From: Pantoea dispersa
Lineage (GTDB): Bacteria; Pseudomonadota; Gammaproteobacteria; Enterobacterales; Enterobacteriaceae
Reading direction: 5' to 3'
NCBI RefSeq assembly: GCF_014155765.1
Contig: NZ_SCKT01000002.1
Coordinates: forward strand, 528,427 to 592,426
DNA length: 64,000 bases
Every line of letters starts with the position of its first letter. Position 1 is the first letter of the stretch. Of the stretch, positions 1 through 8,938 are shown piece after piece. The position numbers and the translations under genes were made by a program. The notes beneath the pieces were generated by a model, which was given only the letters and a program-made list of their open reading frames with translations, ran no database searches and was not told the origin of the DNA.

Positions 1-87
1 CTTTTTCTTAAACTGCTCACGCACCGGATGACCCAGTTTCTTCCACTCCTTTTCAGCGGAAGGAACGAACTTTAATTTATAAGTCAT
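1..87 (-). CDS. stbE: StbE/RelE-type toxin, partial (N-terminus only)
   Basis: Reading leftward from 87, an ATG opens a frame of 29 codons that runs off the window edge. It begins MTYKLKFVPSAEKEWKKLG, the typical opening of the RelE/StbE mRNA-interferase toxins, which cleave ribosome-associated mRNA when free. Its ATG lies inside the last codons of the antitoxin gene, an overlap usual for translationally coupled toxin-antitoxin operons. The catalytic C-terminal half is outside the window, so activity cannot be judged. Confidence 0.8.
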   Translation of the reverse strand, partial: MTYKLKFVPSAEKEWKKLGHPVREQFKKK

Positions 88-331
88 CCAGCGAAATCTC
101 TTTCGCATCCGCTAATTCAGAAATGCGTTCATCAGCGATACGACCCAGTTCTGCATCTTCTGCTAATTCCATCAGATATTGGTAAACAGCCGGTGGAACG
201 CAGTAAAAAGCGGGCTCGTTGCGGTTTAAGATAGCAATGGTTTCCCCTTCCGCTGAACGCACTGTTCCCATGGGATCACGCTTTAAATCGGTGATGCTGG
301 CAGCGGTGTTTGACAGGATCTGAAATGGCAT
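77..331 (-). CDS. stbD: StbD/RelB-family antitoxin (Phd-like fold)
   Basis: This 84-residue protein starting MPFQILSNTAASITDLKRDP matches plasmid stabilisation antitoxins of the StbD type. The N-terminal half should bind its own operator as a dimer, and the acidic C-terminus (ending ISLDDL) should wrap the toxin. I chose the internal ATG at 331 because homologues begin here; a longer frame to 379 adds 16 hydrophobic residues unlike the family. The gene overlaps stbE by 11 bases, giving antitoxin-first order and coupling. No strong ribosome binding site is visible. Such pairs are common on both plasmids and chromosomes, so this says little about replicon type. Confidence 0.82.
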   Translation of the reverse strand: MPFQILSNTAASITDLKRDPMGTVRSAEGETIAILNRNEPAFYCVPPAVYQYLMELAEDAELGRIADERISELADAKEISLDDL

Positions 332-553
332 GGTGAGGTATCCGGTTAGATAATGAAAACAGGTGAAGTATATTAACACTTTATGGTGCTGATATTAGCG
401 CTTTAAGAAGTGCTTTAAAAGAGTCTTTTGGCTAAATACTATACCGCTTTTATGACACAGCACATTTTCGCCCCGCGACAGTAAACAATTCCCGTTACGG
501 TCCGATAACTCCTTCTGCAAACTCAACAAAAACAACAATGACAGGAGCGAGAC

Positions 554-2389
554 ATGGGACTGGTCTCCCGATTACGGAATGTGCGCATTACGCGCAAACT
601 GGCGGCGGGCTTCGGCATCGTCCTGCTGCTGGTGGCGCTGGCCACAGCGCTCAGCGTGCAACGATTCAATCAGATTCACGACATCTATCAGAAAACCAAT
701 CTGATTTATGACATCAACATTGAAGTCTTTCAGGCCAAAATCAATCGTCTTAAATATCTATACGGCGAGGACAAAGCGGGCGACACCATGACGGATTACG
801 TCACGCACGCTCAGCAACTGACGCAGCAGGCCCAGCAGTTGCCGTGGACGGCGGATGCCAGAGGGTTGCTCAACGATGTCGCCAGCCATCTTGCCCGTTT
901 TCAGCACAGCATCACCGCCATGACCCAGGCAACCCGACAGCTCAACGATCTGCGCAGCCAGCTGGATGCGCTGAGCCAGCAGGACATGACGTCGCGCTAT
1001 ACCGCACTAATCCGGACCCCTGTCAGCACACCCGAACTCACCAACCAGATCTATCAGCTGCTGTTTGCCATCAGTAATGTGCGCGAAGAGGCCTGGGCGC
1101 TGCGCTTCAACGTCAGCGAGGCACTACGCAATAAACTGGAACATGATTTTCAGCGCGCCGGCCAGGATATGAACACGCTACTGACTCAGCTGCCAGCGGA
1201 GCAGCAGGGTGGATTTAACGCGCTATGGCAGGATACCGAACGTTTTAAAGATTTGAGCCTGCAGGCGGCAGCGATTTACGGCCAGCTGCGCGGCGCGGAA
1301 AACACCGTCAAAGTGGCGGGCGATAACAGCAGCGCGGCGATCAAACAGATCATCGCCCTGGTTAAGGCACGTAACGATGAACTGGCTAACGGGTCAGCGG
1401 CGCTCTCGCTGCTGATTGGCAGCCTGGCAATAGTGCTGGGCGTGCTGGTGGCCTGGACCATTATCCGGCAGATTACGCGCCCGGTGTTCCACAACCTAGC
1501 GCTGGCGGAACGCATTGCCAGCGGCGACCTCAGTTCGCAGTTTGTCACTAATCGCCAGGACGAGCTCGGCCAGCTCACCTCTGCCATGGGACGCATGAAT
1601 GCGCGGCTGCGCGGCATGATTGGCGAGGTGCTGCACAGCGTCAGCAATGTGTCGCAGGCTGCCAGCACCATACACCAGGGTAACCTGGAGTTGTCGTCGC
1701 GCACCGCCCAGCAATCGGCTGCGGTGGTGGAAACCGCCGCCAGCATGGAGCAGCTCACCGCCACGGTGAAAAATAATGCCAGCAATGCACGTCTCGCCAG
1801 CCAGATCGCGGCGGAAGCGACGCATAACGCCAGTCAGGGCGGTATCGCGGTGCACAACGTCGTCAGCACCATGGGCGAGATCTCTGATAGTTCTAAGAAA
1901 ATTGCCGAGATTACTGCGGTGATCAACAGCATCGCCTTCCAGACCAACATCCTGGCGCTCAACGCGGCGGTTGAAGCCGCCCGCGCCGGCGAGCAGGGGC
2001 GAGGCTTTGCCGTGGTCGCCAGCGAAGTGCGTAATCTGGCCCAGCGCAGTGCCGGAGCGGCGAAAGATATTGAACGACTGATTGGCGAATCGGTGGGACG
2101 AATCAGCAACGGCCATCAGCAGGTGGCGCGCGCGGGTGAAACGATGGAGCAGATTGTCAGTAGCATCGCACGCGTAAATGAAATCATTGCGGAGATCTCG
2201 GCTGCTTCTGATGAGCAGAGCCGCGGCATTGAGCAAATCGCGCGCGCGGTAGGTGAGCTGGACGGTACCACTCAGCAAAATGCGTCGCTGGTCACTGCGT
2301 CATCCCATTCCGCACAGGCGCTGGAAGAGCAGGCATTCATGCTGCAGCGGCTGGTCAGCCAGTTCCGTTTGCAAGGGGCAGTGAACTAA
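554..2389 (+). CDS. Methyl-accepting chemotaxis protein
   Basis: The protein is a 611-residue inner-membrane chemoreceptor. A cytoplasmic basic start is followed by TM1 at about residues 15-36 and a periplasmic helical ligand-binding domain at about 37-280. TM2 spans about 282-304, a HAMP domain follows to about 357, and then comes the long methylation/signalling coiled coil. The CheA/CheW-binding hairpin is clear near residues 455-495 ([20 protein letters not shown] and [15 protein letters not shown]). The C-terminus ends LQGAVN and lacks the NWETF-type CheR/CheB tether, unlike the other receptor at the right end of the window. The ligand cannot be predicted. The start has GGAGCGAGAC upstream with good spacing, and the gene appears to be monocistronic. 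Confidence 0.95.
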   Translation: MGLVSRLRNVRITRKLAAGFGIVLLLVALATALSVQRFNQIHDIYQKTNLIYDINIEVFQAKINRLKYLYGEDKAGDTMTDYVTHAQQLTQQAQQLPWTADARGLLNDVASHLARFQHSITAMTQATRQLNDLRSQLDALSQQDMTSRYTALIRTPVSTPELTNQIYQLLFAISNVREEAWALRFNVSEALRNKLEHDFQRAGQDMNTLLTQLPAEQQGGFNALWQDTERFKDLSLQAAAIYGQLRGAENTVKVAGDNSSAAIKQIIALVKARNDELANGSAALSLLIGSLAIVLGVLVAWTIIRQITRPVFHNLALAERIASGDLSSQFVTNRQDELGQLTSAMGRMNARLRGMIGEVLHSVSNVSQAASTIHQGNLELSSRTAQQSAAVVETAASMEQLTATVKNNASNARLASQIAAEATHNASQGGIAVHNVVSTMGEISDSSKKIAEITAVINSIAFQTNILALNAAVEAARAGEQGRGFAVVASEVRNLAQRSAGAAKDIERLIGESVGRISNGHQQVARAGETMEQIVSSIARVNEIIAEISAASDEQSRGIEQIARAVGELDGTTQQNASLVTASSHSAQALEEQAFMLQRLVSQFRLQGAVN

Positions 2390-2436
2390 AAAACACGCGC
2401 AGCGGCAGCGAACTTTACCCGCTGGCCGCTGCTGCT

Positions 2437-2474
2437 ATTGGCGGCAAAGCGCTTCTTATTTGCGTGCCGCCAAT
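2437..2474. repeat. Perfect 10-bp inverted repeat downstream of the chemoreceptor gene
   Basis: ATTGGCGGCA at 2437-2446 is the exact reverse complement of TGCCGCCAAT at 2465-2474, with an 18-base loop that can pair CGC/GCG internally. No T-run follows, so it is not a classic terminator on its own. It precedes the clear terminator at 2501-2521 and may be a 3'-end stabilising hairpin or a protein site. Confidence 0.5.
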
Positions 2475-2496
2475 ATGCAAGGTGAAAATTCTTAAA

Positions 2497-2521
2497 AAAA
2501 GTCGCCGCAGGGCGACTTTTT
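2497..2521 (+). terminator. Rho-independent terminator
   Basis: GTCGCC (2501-2506), a GCAG tetraloop and GGCGAC (2511-2516) are followed by TTTTT and preceded by seven A residues, so it could work in both directions. It lies between the chemoreceptor and the diguanylate cyclase gene, only about 43 bases before the latter's start. It therefore either ends the upstream transcript or acts as an attenuator for the cyclase. Confidence 0.8.
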
Positions 2522-2563
2522 CCCGATACACTGCCATTTTTGTCGACCTGAATTTTCCCGAGA

Positions 2564-3640
2564 ATGAATTACTACTCGCCTGATGAAAACCATTTGAAGC
2601 GCCGGTCAAAACGCTTCGTTCGTCGTATGTTCATCATGCGTCAGCTCGGCACGATCCTCTGTTTCTTTCCGATTCTCTCAGTGTTGCTGGAAATGCAGCG
2701 CGGACTGGCATTCAGCGCGCTGCTGTTTGTGAACGCCTTTTTCTGGCCATGGCTGGCGTATCAGCGTGCGCTTCGTGCCGAAGACTCAACCGGTACCGAA
2801 CGCCAGAATCTGACACTGGATGCCGCTTTCGGCGGAATCTGGGTGGCGCTGATGGCGTTAAGCCCGATGCCCTCTTTTGTCATCATGGCGGTGCTGGCAT
2901 CGGATCGCTATGCCGCTGGCGGCGGCGCGCAGCTGATTGCCGCCATACAGGCATTTTTGTGCGGGTTTATTATGGTGTGGCTGCTGGATGGCACCAGCGT
3001 ACATCTGGCGTTCAGCACGCAAACCGTCTGGCTGACGCTGCCGCTGGCCACCTGTTACATGCTGGTACTCAGCGTGGCTTCCTACAATCTCACCTGGCAT
3101 TTACGCACCCGCAACCGTGAACTGGAGCGCATCGCGCTGATGGATCCCGGCCTGAAAATCCCTAACCGGCGCCTGTTTGAGCGGCGGCTGGAGAGTGAGT
3201 TTCTCAGCACGCGGCGCGGCGATAGCAGCGGCTATCTGCTGTTGCTGGATGTCGATCACTTCAAAGTGGTCAATGATAGCTGGGGCCATGAGGCGGGCGA
3301 TTTTCTGCTGGCCGAGATCTCGGCGCTGCTGCGCAACTATGTCGGGCTGCAGGACATTCCGGCGCGCTTTGGCGGCGATGAACTGGGCGTTATCGTGCAT
3401 CAGGCCAGCGATGAATCGGTGGTGGAGCTGGCCGAAAGGCTAAAAGAGAAGATTGCCCAGCTGCGCTTACCGGCCTCGGCAGAGTTCCGCTGCTCGGTCA
3501 GTATCGGTATTGCGCCTGCGGTCAGCGCCGAATCGTTAAGCGACTGGCTGCGCCATGCGGATGAAGCGCTGTATGAAGTGAAGCGCGCCGGGCGCAACGG
3601 CGTGCGACTGTGGCAAACGCCGCTGGCCCGCGCATCATAA
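2564..3640 (+). CDS. Diguanylate cyclase with MASE2-like membrane domain (AdrA/DgcC type)
   Basis: The protein has 358 residues. About five hydrophobic segments lie between residues 27 and 175 and resemble a MASE2 sensor. A GGDEF domain follows at about 192-355, making c-di-GMP from two GTP. The signature is RFGGDELGV (GGDEL at 270-274), with metal-binding aspartates in LDVDHF at 229 and 231. The usual D-x-LT-x-L-x-NRR entry is changed to MDPGLKIPNRR. The inhibitory I-site RxxD is degenerate: residues 261-264 read GLQD, so product inhibition through this site is unlikely. This layout is shared with AdrA, which drives cellulose production in enterics, but the target here is unknown. The stop abuts the convergent OsmC-like gene. 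Confidence 0.9.
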   Translation: MNYYSPDENHLKRRSKRFVRRMFIMRQLGTILCFFPILSVLLEMQRGLAFSALLFVNAFFWPWLAYQRALRAEDSTGTERQNLTLDAAFGGIWVALMALSPMPSFVIMAVLASDRYAAGGGAQLIAAIQAFLCGFIMVWLLDGTSVHLAFSTQTVWLTLPLATCYMLVLSVASYNLTWHLRTRNRELERIALMDPGLKIPNRRLFERRLESEFLSTRRGDSSGYLLLLDVDHFKVVNDSWGHEAGDFLLAEISALLRNYVGLQDIPARFGGDELGVIVHQASDESVVELAERLKEKIAQLRLPASAEFRCSVSIGIAPAVSAESLSDWLRHADEALYEVKRAGRNGVRLWQTPLARAS

Positions 3641-4102
3641 TCAGAAAAACTCAGGATCGCAGTTTACCGGGAAATTCAGCGAGTTAGCGATGAAGCAGGC
3701 TTCGTGTGCCTGATGATGCAATGCCCGCGCGCGATCGGCATCCGCTGGGTCGCGCAGTTTGATGCGCGGCTTCAGCGTGATATCGGTAAAGCGTCCACGC
3801 GCCCCCTCGACCATATTCCCTTCGGCAGCATCTTCATACTCCTCCACCACAATGCCGGCATCGGCGCACAGGTGTAAATACCACAGCTTATGGCAGGCCG
3901 CCGCAGACGCCAGCAGCAATTCCTCAGGATTCCAGCGCGTTTTATCCCCACGAAATGCCGGATCGGCACTCAGCAAAATGGGCGGTTTACCGGGTGCCTG
4001 TAATTCGCTGTCACGATCGTAAGCGGTATAAGAAGCTGTGCCATCGCCGCGATTGCCGCTCCAGCGAAGGTGAATCTGGTAATGGTGCTGCCGTGCTGCC
4101 AT
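3641..4102 (-). CDS. OsmC/Ohr-family protein
   Basis: This 153-residue protein belongs to the OsmC family, thiol peroxidases that reduce organic hydroperoxides with paired cysteines. One conserved cysteine lies in the SAAACHKLWYLHLCADAG helix and another in the C-terminal NCDPEFF. The alpha helix following WNPEELLLASAAACH is the family hallmark. The region resembles the YhfA/OsmC-like subgroup found near unrelated genes, and several members have no proven peroxidase activity. The ATG at 4102 is chosen because AGGA lies upstream at proper distance; a GTG at 4129 would add nine residues without a better site. It converges on the cyclase gene with no gap. Confidence 0.85.
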   Translation of the reverse strand: MAARQHHYQIHLRWSGNRGDGTASYTAYDRDSELQAPGKPPILLSADPAFRGDKTRWNPEELLLASAAACHKLWYLHLCADAGIVVEEYEDAAEGNMVEGARGRFTDITLKPRIKLRDPADADRARALHHQAHEACFIANSLNFPVNCDPEFF

Positions 4103-4230
4103 GGGAAATGTCCTGTTCAGTGAGATCACCTTAGCGGTTGTTATTCACAACGTTCGCTGCGTTTTGGTTCAAATTAATCAGGTGCGCGTCGATGCGCATC
4201 TGAACACCTTACAGTAAAACGTCTGTGTAA

Positions 4231-5001
4231 TCAGCGTATCTCATTGACATACATGAAATGTTCAGTGCTGAAACGGTGATGCGCAAGAATCACCGGCGTA
4301 GCGCTTTGATCAAATGAGACCTCATCGATCACCATCACCGCGTGCGGCAGAGCAAGTTCCAGCAGGCTGGCATCTTCTTCTGTAGCGAGCGTGGCGCTGA
4401 TCTGCTCGCGTACAGCCGCAACACGCACATCGTACTGCTCAAACAGGTAACGATACAGCAACTGCGGTAGCTGTTCCGCCGGCGGAAAGTCGGGCAGACG
4501 CGCGGCGGGGAGCACCAGCGTTTCATGCATGGCCGCAATGCCCTTCACCCGGCGCAGGCGTTTCAGACGAATCACTGCGTCACCCGCTGCGATCTGCAGC
4601 TTATCGGCCTCGTCGGCGCTGGCGCGGCTGTGCTGATACTCCAGCAGTCGCGTTTCCGACTGCAGCAAACCGCCCGATTTGTCATGCAGACGAAAATAGT
4701 GAAAGAAATGGCTGAGGTTATGCAGCGGCGCCCAGCCGGTCACCACCGTGCCGGTTTTGCGCCGGCGCATCAGCATCCCTTCCGTCGTAAGCGCCGCCAG
4801 CGCTTTGCGCACCGTACCGACCGAGACACCGAACTTCGCCGCCAGACTGTTTTCACTGGGCAAAATGGTGCCTGCTGGCAGTTCGCCCTGCAGGATGGAT
4901 TCACTGATATGGCGCTTCACTACTTCGTACAGCGGAGCGCCTTCGCCTTCGTTCAGGCGACTGAATTGAGGAACGTCGTGCGCGTCATAGTTTTTTTGCA
5001 T
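4231..5001 (-). CDS. GntR-family regulator with UTRA (HutC-type) ligand domain
   Basis: The protein has 256 residues. A winged helix-turn-helix lies at about residues 20-90 (PLYEVVKRHISESILQGELP, then LPSENSLAAKFGVSVGTVRK, the GntR signature). A UTRA effector domain follows at about 105-250. It is divergent from the peptide operon and is its obvious local repressor, probably relieved by a peptide or degradation product. The ATG at 5001 has GGAA just upstream. The ATG at 5040 lacks a binding site and would leave only 40 bases for two promoters, so the shorter start is preferred. The effector is unknown. Confidence 0.85.
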   Translation of the reverse strand: MQKNYDAHDVPQFSRLNEGEGAPLYEVVKRHISESILQGELPAGTILPSENSLAAKFGVSVGTVRKALAALTTEGMLMRRRKTGTVVTGWAPLHNLSHFFHYFRLHDKSGGLLQSETRLLEYQHSRASADEADKLQIAAGDAVIRLKRLRRVKGIAAMHETLVLPAARLPDFPPAEQLPQLLYRYLFEQYDVRVAAVREQISATLATEEDASLLELALPHAVMVIDEVSFDQSATPVILAHHRFSTEHFMYVNEIR

Positions 5002-5042
5002 GTTTCCGATTACCGATTGACCCCAGCTGTTCATTTGCATTA

Positions 5043-5059
5043 TCTATAAACTATATAGA
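5043..5059. promoter_or_regulatory. Candidate GntR operator (TCTATA/TATAGA inverted repeat)
   Basis: TCTATA at 5043-5048 is mirrored by TATAGA at 5054-5059 with a five-base spacer, within an AT-rich block between the divergent regulator and the M20 gene. HutC-type GntR proteins bind short AT-rich palindromes of this kind. The position suits simultaneous autoregulation and control of the operon. Confidence 0.5.
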
Positions 5060-5080
5060 AATACAATAAGTGAACAGTTT

Positions 5081-6361
5081 ATGCAGGAAAATTCATCACT
5101 ACAGCGCGCTCTGACCCATATCGCCGACGATCAGGCGCAGATTCTTGATGATCTGCAACGCATGCTGGCGGTGGATACCTGCTTCCCGCCCGGACTGGGT
5201 TACGCAGCATTCGCCGACCTGCTGAGCACGATGCTGCAGCCGATGCATTTTGATTTGCAGCGCGTTTCGGTGCCCGACGCGCTGTGGCAGACGCCGGACG
5301 GCAGCGCGCAGGGCGAGCGGGTGAATCTGCTGGCGGCGCTGGATGCCGGCGCGGCTGAAAACTGCAATCTCTACTTTCACACCGATACGGTTCCGGCCGG
5401 CGATGGCTGGCGCTTTCCGCCGCTGGCGCTCAGCGTGGCGGAAAACAAGCTGTTTGGACGCGGCGCCGCGGATATGAAAGGCACCATCGTGGCCGCGCTG
5501 GCTGCGGTGCGGGCCGCGCAGCGCTATCAGCTCCGCCTGCGCTATAACCCGGTGTTTTTACTCTGTACCGATGAAGAGGGTGGCCTTTATCCCGGTATTC
5601 GTTATCTGGCGGAGCAGCAGTTATTCCACGGTCACCTGCTCAGCTTCAACGGCGGCGCGGTGCCGCGTATCTGGGCCGGCTGTTTTGGCAGTATCGATAT
5701 CAAAATTATCGTCAGCGGCCGCTCGGCGCACTCCGGCGATCCGCTGCAGGGCATTAACGCTATTGAGGCCGCACTTCCGCTGATGAATGCGCTGTATCAG
5801 CTGAAAGGCGAGGTGGAACAGCGGGTTTCGGCAATGCCCGCGCCGCCGCACTATCAGGGCCGGCCGCTCACCGCCTTACTGACGCTGGCCGCCGCGCACG
5901 GTGGCAGTAAAGGCTCCACCATTCCGGAACGTTTCGAGCTGCTGGTTAATCGCCGCTATGCGCCGGAAGAGCCGTTTGCCGACGTGTGGCAGGAGCTGAC
6001 GCAGTGCGTGGATAAGGCGATGCAGGGCAGCGCCGCCAGCGACGTCACGCTGCAGCTGATTGGCCATCTGGCGCCGGTCGCCGATCCCACCGGTCCGCAC
6101 TGGCCGCGCTGGCAGGCGGCGCTCAGCCAGGGCTTCGGCTTCCCGCCAGCAGAATTCAAAGCCTGGGGATCCGCCACCAGCTCGGATATGGGCTGGGTAC
6201 AGCAGGCCGGCATTCAGGAAATTCTGCTGGGCGGACTTGCCCGTCCCGATAACCGCATTCATGCCGCCGATGAATACACCACGATGGCAGATGTTATTGC
6301 ACTTTCGCAGTCGATTCTGGCGTATCTCGCCAATGATTTTCAGCCAACCCAGGGTAATTAA
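5081..6361 (+). CDS. M20-family amidohydrolase/peptidase (ArgE/DapE-like), first paralogue
   Basis: The enzyme has 426 residues and should be a cytoplasmic metal-dependent amide hydrolase. Conserved positions seen are H100 and D102 (FHTDTV), D131 (GRGAADMKG), general base E165 with ligand E166 (CTDEEGG), the lid-domain H217 (GRSAHSGDP) and the C-terminal H394 (RIHAADEY). The usual Glu/Asp ligand of the GEP[ST] segment is missing: the aligned stretch is FNGGAVPRIW, with glycine at position 191. So five of six signature positions are present and one metal ligand is changed. It is the first gene of the peptide operon and probably deacylates or cleaves the imported compound. The ribosome binding site is weak. 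Confidence 0.85.
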   Translation: MQENSSLQRALTHIADDQAQILDDLQRMLAVDTCFPPGLGYAAFADLLSTMLQPMHFDLQRVSVPDALWQTPDGSAQGERVNLLAALDAGAAENCNLYFHTDTVPAGDGWRFPPLALSVAENKLFGRGAADMKGTIVAALAAVRAAQRYQLRLRYNPVFLLCTDEEGGLYPGIRYLAEQQLFHGHLLSFNGGAVPRIWAGCFGSIDIKIIVSGRSAHSGDPLQGINAIEAALPLMNALYQLKGEVEQRVSAMPAPPHYQGRPLTALLTLAAAHGGSKGSTIPERFELLVNRRYAPEEPFADVWQELTQCVDKAMQGSAASDVTLQLIGHLAPVADPTGPHWPRWQAALSQGFGFPPAEFKAWGSATSSDMGWVQQAGIQEILLGGLARPDNRIHAADEYTTMADVIALSQSILAYLANDFQPTQGN

Positions 6362-6382
6362 TAAACCAACGAGGAACAGAAG

Positions 6383-7981
6383 ATGTGCGCCATGAAAGGG
6401 TTAAACCGCAGACAGTTTATCGCCAGTTCAACCGCCCTGACCGGAGCGGCGCTGCTGCCCTGGTCATTCAGTGCCTCGGCTGCCGCCGTTGCCAGCGCGA
6501 CCCCGGGCGGCACGCCGCGTAAAGGTGGCGTATTGCGCATCAGCGTTGACCAGGCGGTCAGCGTGCTCAATCCCCATCAGGTGCGGGTTAATCCGGAATA
6601 TCTGGTGGCAGAGCTGTTGTATAGCGGCTTAACCCGCCTGACGCAGGCGATGAAAGCGGAAGGCGATCTGGCGCAGTCCTGGCAGCCGAACGACGACTTA
6701 ACCCAGTGGACCTTCACGCTGCGGCCCGATCTGCGCTTCAGCGACGGTTCGCCGCTCACCGCAGCGGACGTGGTCGCCAGCCTGCAGGCACTGCTGGACC
6801 CGAAAAACGCCTCACCGGCGCTGCACAACATCGGCCCGATTAAAACGGTAAGCGCCAAAGACAACAACACCATCCTGATTGAGACCGAGGCGCCTTATGC
6901 CGATCTGCCGGTGATGCTGGCCTATCCGGATGCCAAAATTATCCCGGCGCATATCGCGCAGGGGCAGTACGACAAGCTGAGTAGCGCCTCGCTGGGGGCC
7001 GGGCCGTTCCAGCTGGTGTCTTACGATCCGGAACGCAAAATCGTGGTGAAACGCAACCCGCACTATTACGACGCCACGCGGCCGTATCTGGATGGCGTGG
7101 AAGTGGTGGTGTATCCCGACGCTATCGCTGAAAGCTCCGCGCTGATCGCCGGCGATACCGATCTGATGCTGAGTGCGCAGTCGAGCGAGTTTGCCCGCTT
7201 AGCCAAATCGGCGGGCGTGCTGCCGCTGCGCGTGGCATCCGGTCAGTTTCTTAACGTCAACATGGGCTGCGATCAAAAGCCCTTTAATGATGTGCGCGTC
7301 CGCCAGGCGCTGGCGCTGTGCGTGGATCGTCAGGCATCGGTAGATTTTGTCGCAGACGGTCTGGGATCGCCGGGTAACGACACGCCAATCAACGCCGCTT
7401 ATCCGTATTACGCGCAGCTGACGCAAAAAGCGCTGGACTACAGCAAAGCCAAAGCGCTGCTGGCGGAGGCCGGTTATCCGAATGGGCTGGATTTAACGCT
7501 TATCGCCTCAGACAAGCCGTCAACCCGCACCCAGCTAGGGATTGCCCTGCGGGAGATGGCGAAACCGGGCGGTTTCCGTATCAATGTGCAGACCATGGCG
7601 CACAGCACCTATCTCGATCAGGTGTGGAAGAAGGGCAATTTCTACGTCGGCTTTTACAACATGCAGCCGACGCCGGATGCGGTGTTTTCTCTGCTCTATA
7701 CCTCAACAGCGGCGTGGAACGAAACGCGCTGGAACAATGCGGCTTTCGACGGTGCGGTGATGGCGGCGCGCGAAACCAATGACGAAACGCTGCGCACCCA
7801 GCTGTACGGCAAAGCCCAGCAGCTGATGCACGACGAGGTGCCCTCGTTAATCCCGACCTTCTTTGATTTGCTGGCTGCCAGTCGTGAGCACGTGGCGGGC
7901 TATCATCTGCATCCGCGCGGTGCGGTGTTCCGCCTCGATCATGTCTGGCTGACCGCTAACGCGCCAAAGTGCAGCCTGTAA
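6383..7981 (+). CDS. Peptide ABC transporter substrate-binding protein (SBP_bac_5), Tat-exported
   Basis: This is a 532-residue DppA/OppA-like binding protein. The N-terminus holds a twin-arginine signal (LNRRQFIASS, hydrophobic stretch, then an AXA-type site near SASAAA), so it is predicted to be exported folded. That is unusual for DppA relatives, which use Sec. The mature part has the family pattern, for example WTFTLRPDLRFSDGSPLTAADV and GAGPFQLVSY. AGGAA lies seven bases before the ATG. It is co-transcribed with the permeases and ATPase and most likely binds di- or oligopeptides, possibly D-amino-acid peptides given DdpX downstream. Confidence 0.92.
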   Translation: MCAMKGLNRRQFIASSTALTGAALLPWSFSASAAAVASATPGGTPRKGGVLRISVDQAVSVLNPHQVRVNPEYLVAELLYSGLTRLTQAMKAEGDLAQSWQPNDDLTQWTFTLRPDLRFSDGSPLTAADVVASLQALLDPKNASPALHNIGPIKTVSAKDNNTILIETEAPYADLPVMLAYPDAKIIPAHIAQGQYDKLSSASLGAGPFQLVSYDPERKIVVKRNPHYYDATRPYLDGVEVVVYPDAIAESSALIAGDTDLMLSAQSSEFARLAKSAGVLPLRVASGQFLNVNMGCDQKPFNDVRVRQALALCVDRQASVDFVADGLGSPGNDTPINAAYPYYAQLTQKALDYSKAKALLAEAGYPNGLDLTLIASDKPSTRTQLGIALREMAKPGGFRINVQTMAHSTYLDQVWKKGNFYVGFYNMQPTPDAVFSLLYTSTAAWNETRWNNAAFDGAVMAARETNDETLRTQLYGKAQQLMHDEVPSLIPTFFDLLAASREHVAGYHLHPRGAVFRLDHVWLTANAPKCSL

Positions 7982-7990
7982 GGAGCGACC

Positions 7991-8938
7991 GTGACAGCAA
8001 GTTACCTGCTTAAACGCCTGCTGCTGATGATTTACACGCTGCTGGTGGTGTCGCTGCTGGTGTTCGGCATCACTCAACTGCTGCCCGCCGATGCCGCGGT
8101 CACGCTACTGGGACAAAACGCCACGCCGGAAGCGCTGGCGGCGGTGCGGGCGCGGCTTGGGCTGGATGCGCCCGCCTGGCTGCAATACTGGCACTGGCTG
8201 ACGCAGGCGCTGCAGGGCAACTTTGGCGTGTCGATGCGTAATGGCCTGGCGGTCGGGCCAACGCTGCTGACGGCGCTGTCGCGCTCGCTGCTGCTGGCGC
8301 TGTGCGCCCTGTTGCTGATGCTGGTGATCGCCATTCCGCTCGGCATCTGGGCGGCCGTGCGGCGCGGTAAGACCGCCGATGTGCTGGTCAGCGTGATCTC
8401 ATATATGGGCATCTCGTTTCCGGAATTCGTCACCGCCACGCTGGTGCTGCTGCTGTTTGCCGATGTCTGGCAGATTCTGCCCGCCACCGGCTACGTGCCG
8501 CTCAGCGAAAATTTTATCAGCGGTATTCAGCACCTGATTCTGCCGTCGATCACCGTTGCGCTGATTCTGGTGGCACACGTTTCGCGCATGGTGCGCTCAG
8601 AAATGGTTGACGTGCTGCACACCGACTACGTTCGCGCCGCGTGGCTGAAAGGCCTGTCGCGCCGGCGCATCCTGTGGCGCCATGCACTGCGCAATGGCCT
8701 GTTGCCCACCATCACCATTGTGGCGCTCGACGTCGGCTATCTGCTGGGCGGGATTGTGGTGGTGGAGGAGATTTTTGCCATTCCCGGTATTGGCCGGGAG
8801 CTGATCGTCGCGGTACAGGCGCGCGATTTGCCCACCATTCAGGCCGGCGTGATGATCCTCGCGGCAACCTATGCCGTGGTGAATTTCCTCGCGGATTTGG
8901 CCTACGTGATGCTCGATAAGCGGATTTCCTATGCCTGA
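7991..8938 (+). CDS. Dipeptide ABC transporter permease (DppB/DdpB type)
   Basis: This is a 315-residue inner-membrane protein with about six transmembrane helices. It has the permease EAA loop (DYVRAAWLKGLSRRRILWRH) that contacts the ATPase. It begins at GTG 7991, supported by AAGGAG five bases upstream; no ATG is available nearby. The stop overlaps the start of the next permease by eight bases, indicating coupled translation. Confidence 0.92.
   Translation: MTASYLLKRLLLMIYTLLVVSLLVFGITQLLPADAAVTLLGQNATPEALAAVRARLGLDAPAWLQYWHWLTQALQGNFGVSMRNGLAVGPTLLTALSRSLLLALCALLLMLVIAIPLGIWAAVRRGKTADVLVSVISYMGISFPEFVTATLVLLLFADVWQILPATGYVPLSENFISGIQHLILPSITVALILVAHVSRMVRSEMVDVLHTDYVRAAWLKGLSRRRILWRHALRNGLLPTITIVALDVGYLLGGIVVVEEIFAIPGIGRELIVAVQARDLPTIQAGVMILAATYAVVNFLADLAYVMLDKRISYA

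Noticed and set aside
1276-2278. Long minus-strand frames within the chemoreceptor gene
   Set aside because: Antisense shadows of a GC-rich gene; no start signals and no recognisable motifs.
4170-4204. Imperfect hairpin (TGCGC/GCGCA) between the OsmC and GntR genes
   Set aside because: Mismatched and without a T-run; position between two same-strand genes gives no clear role.
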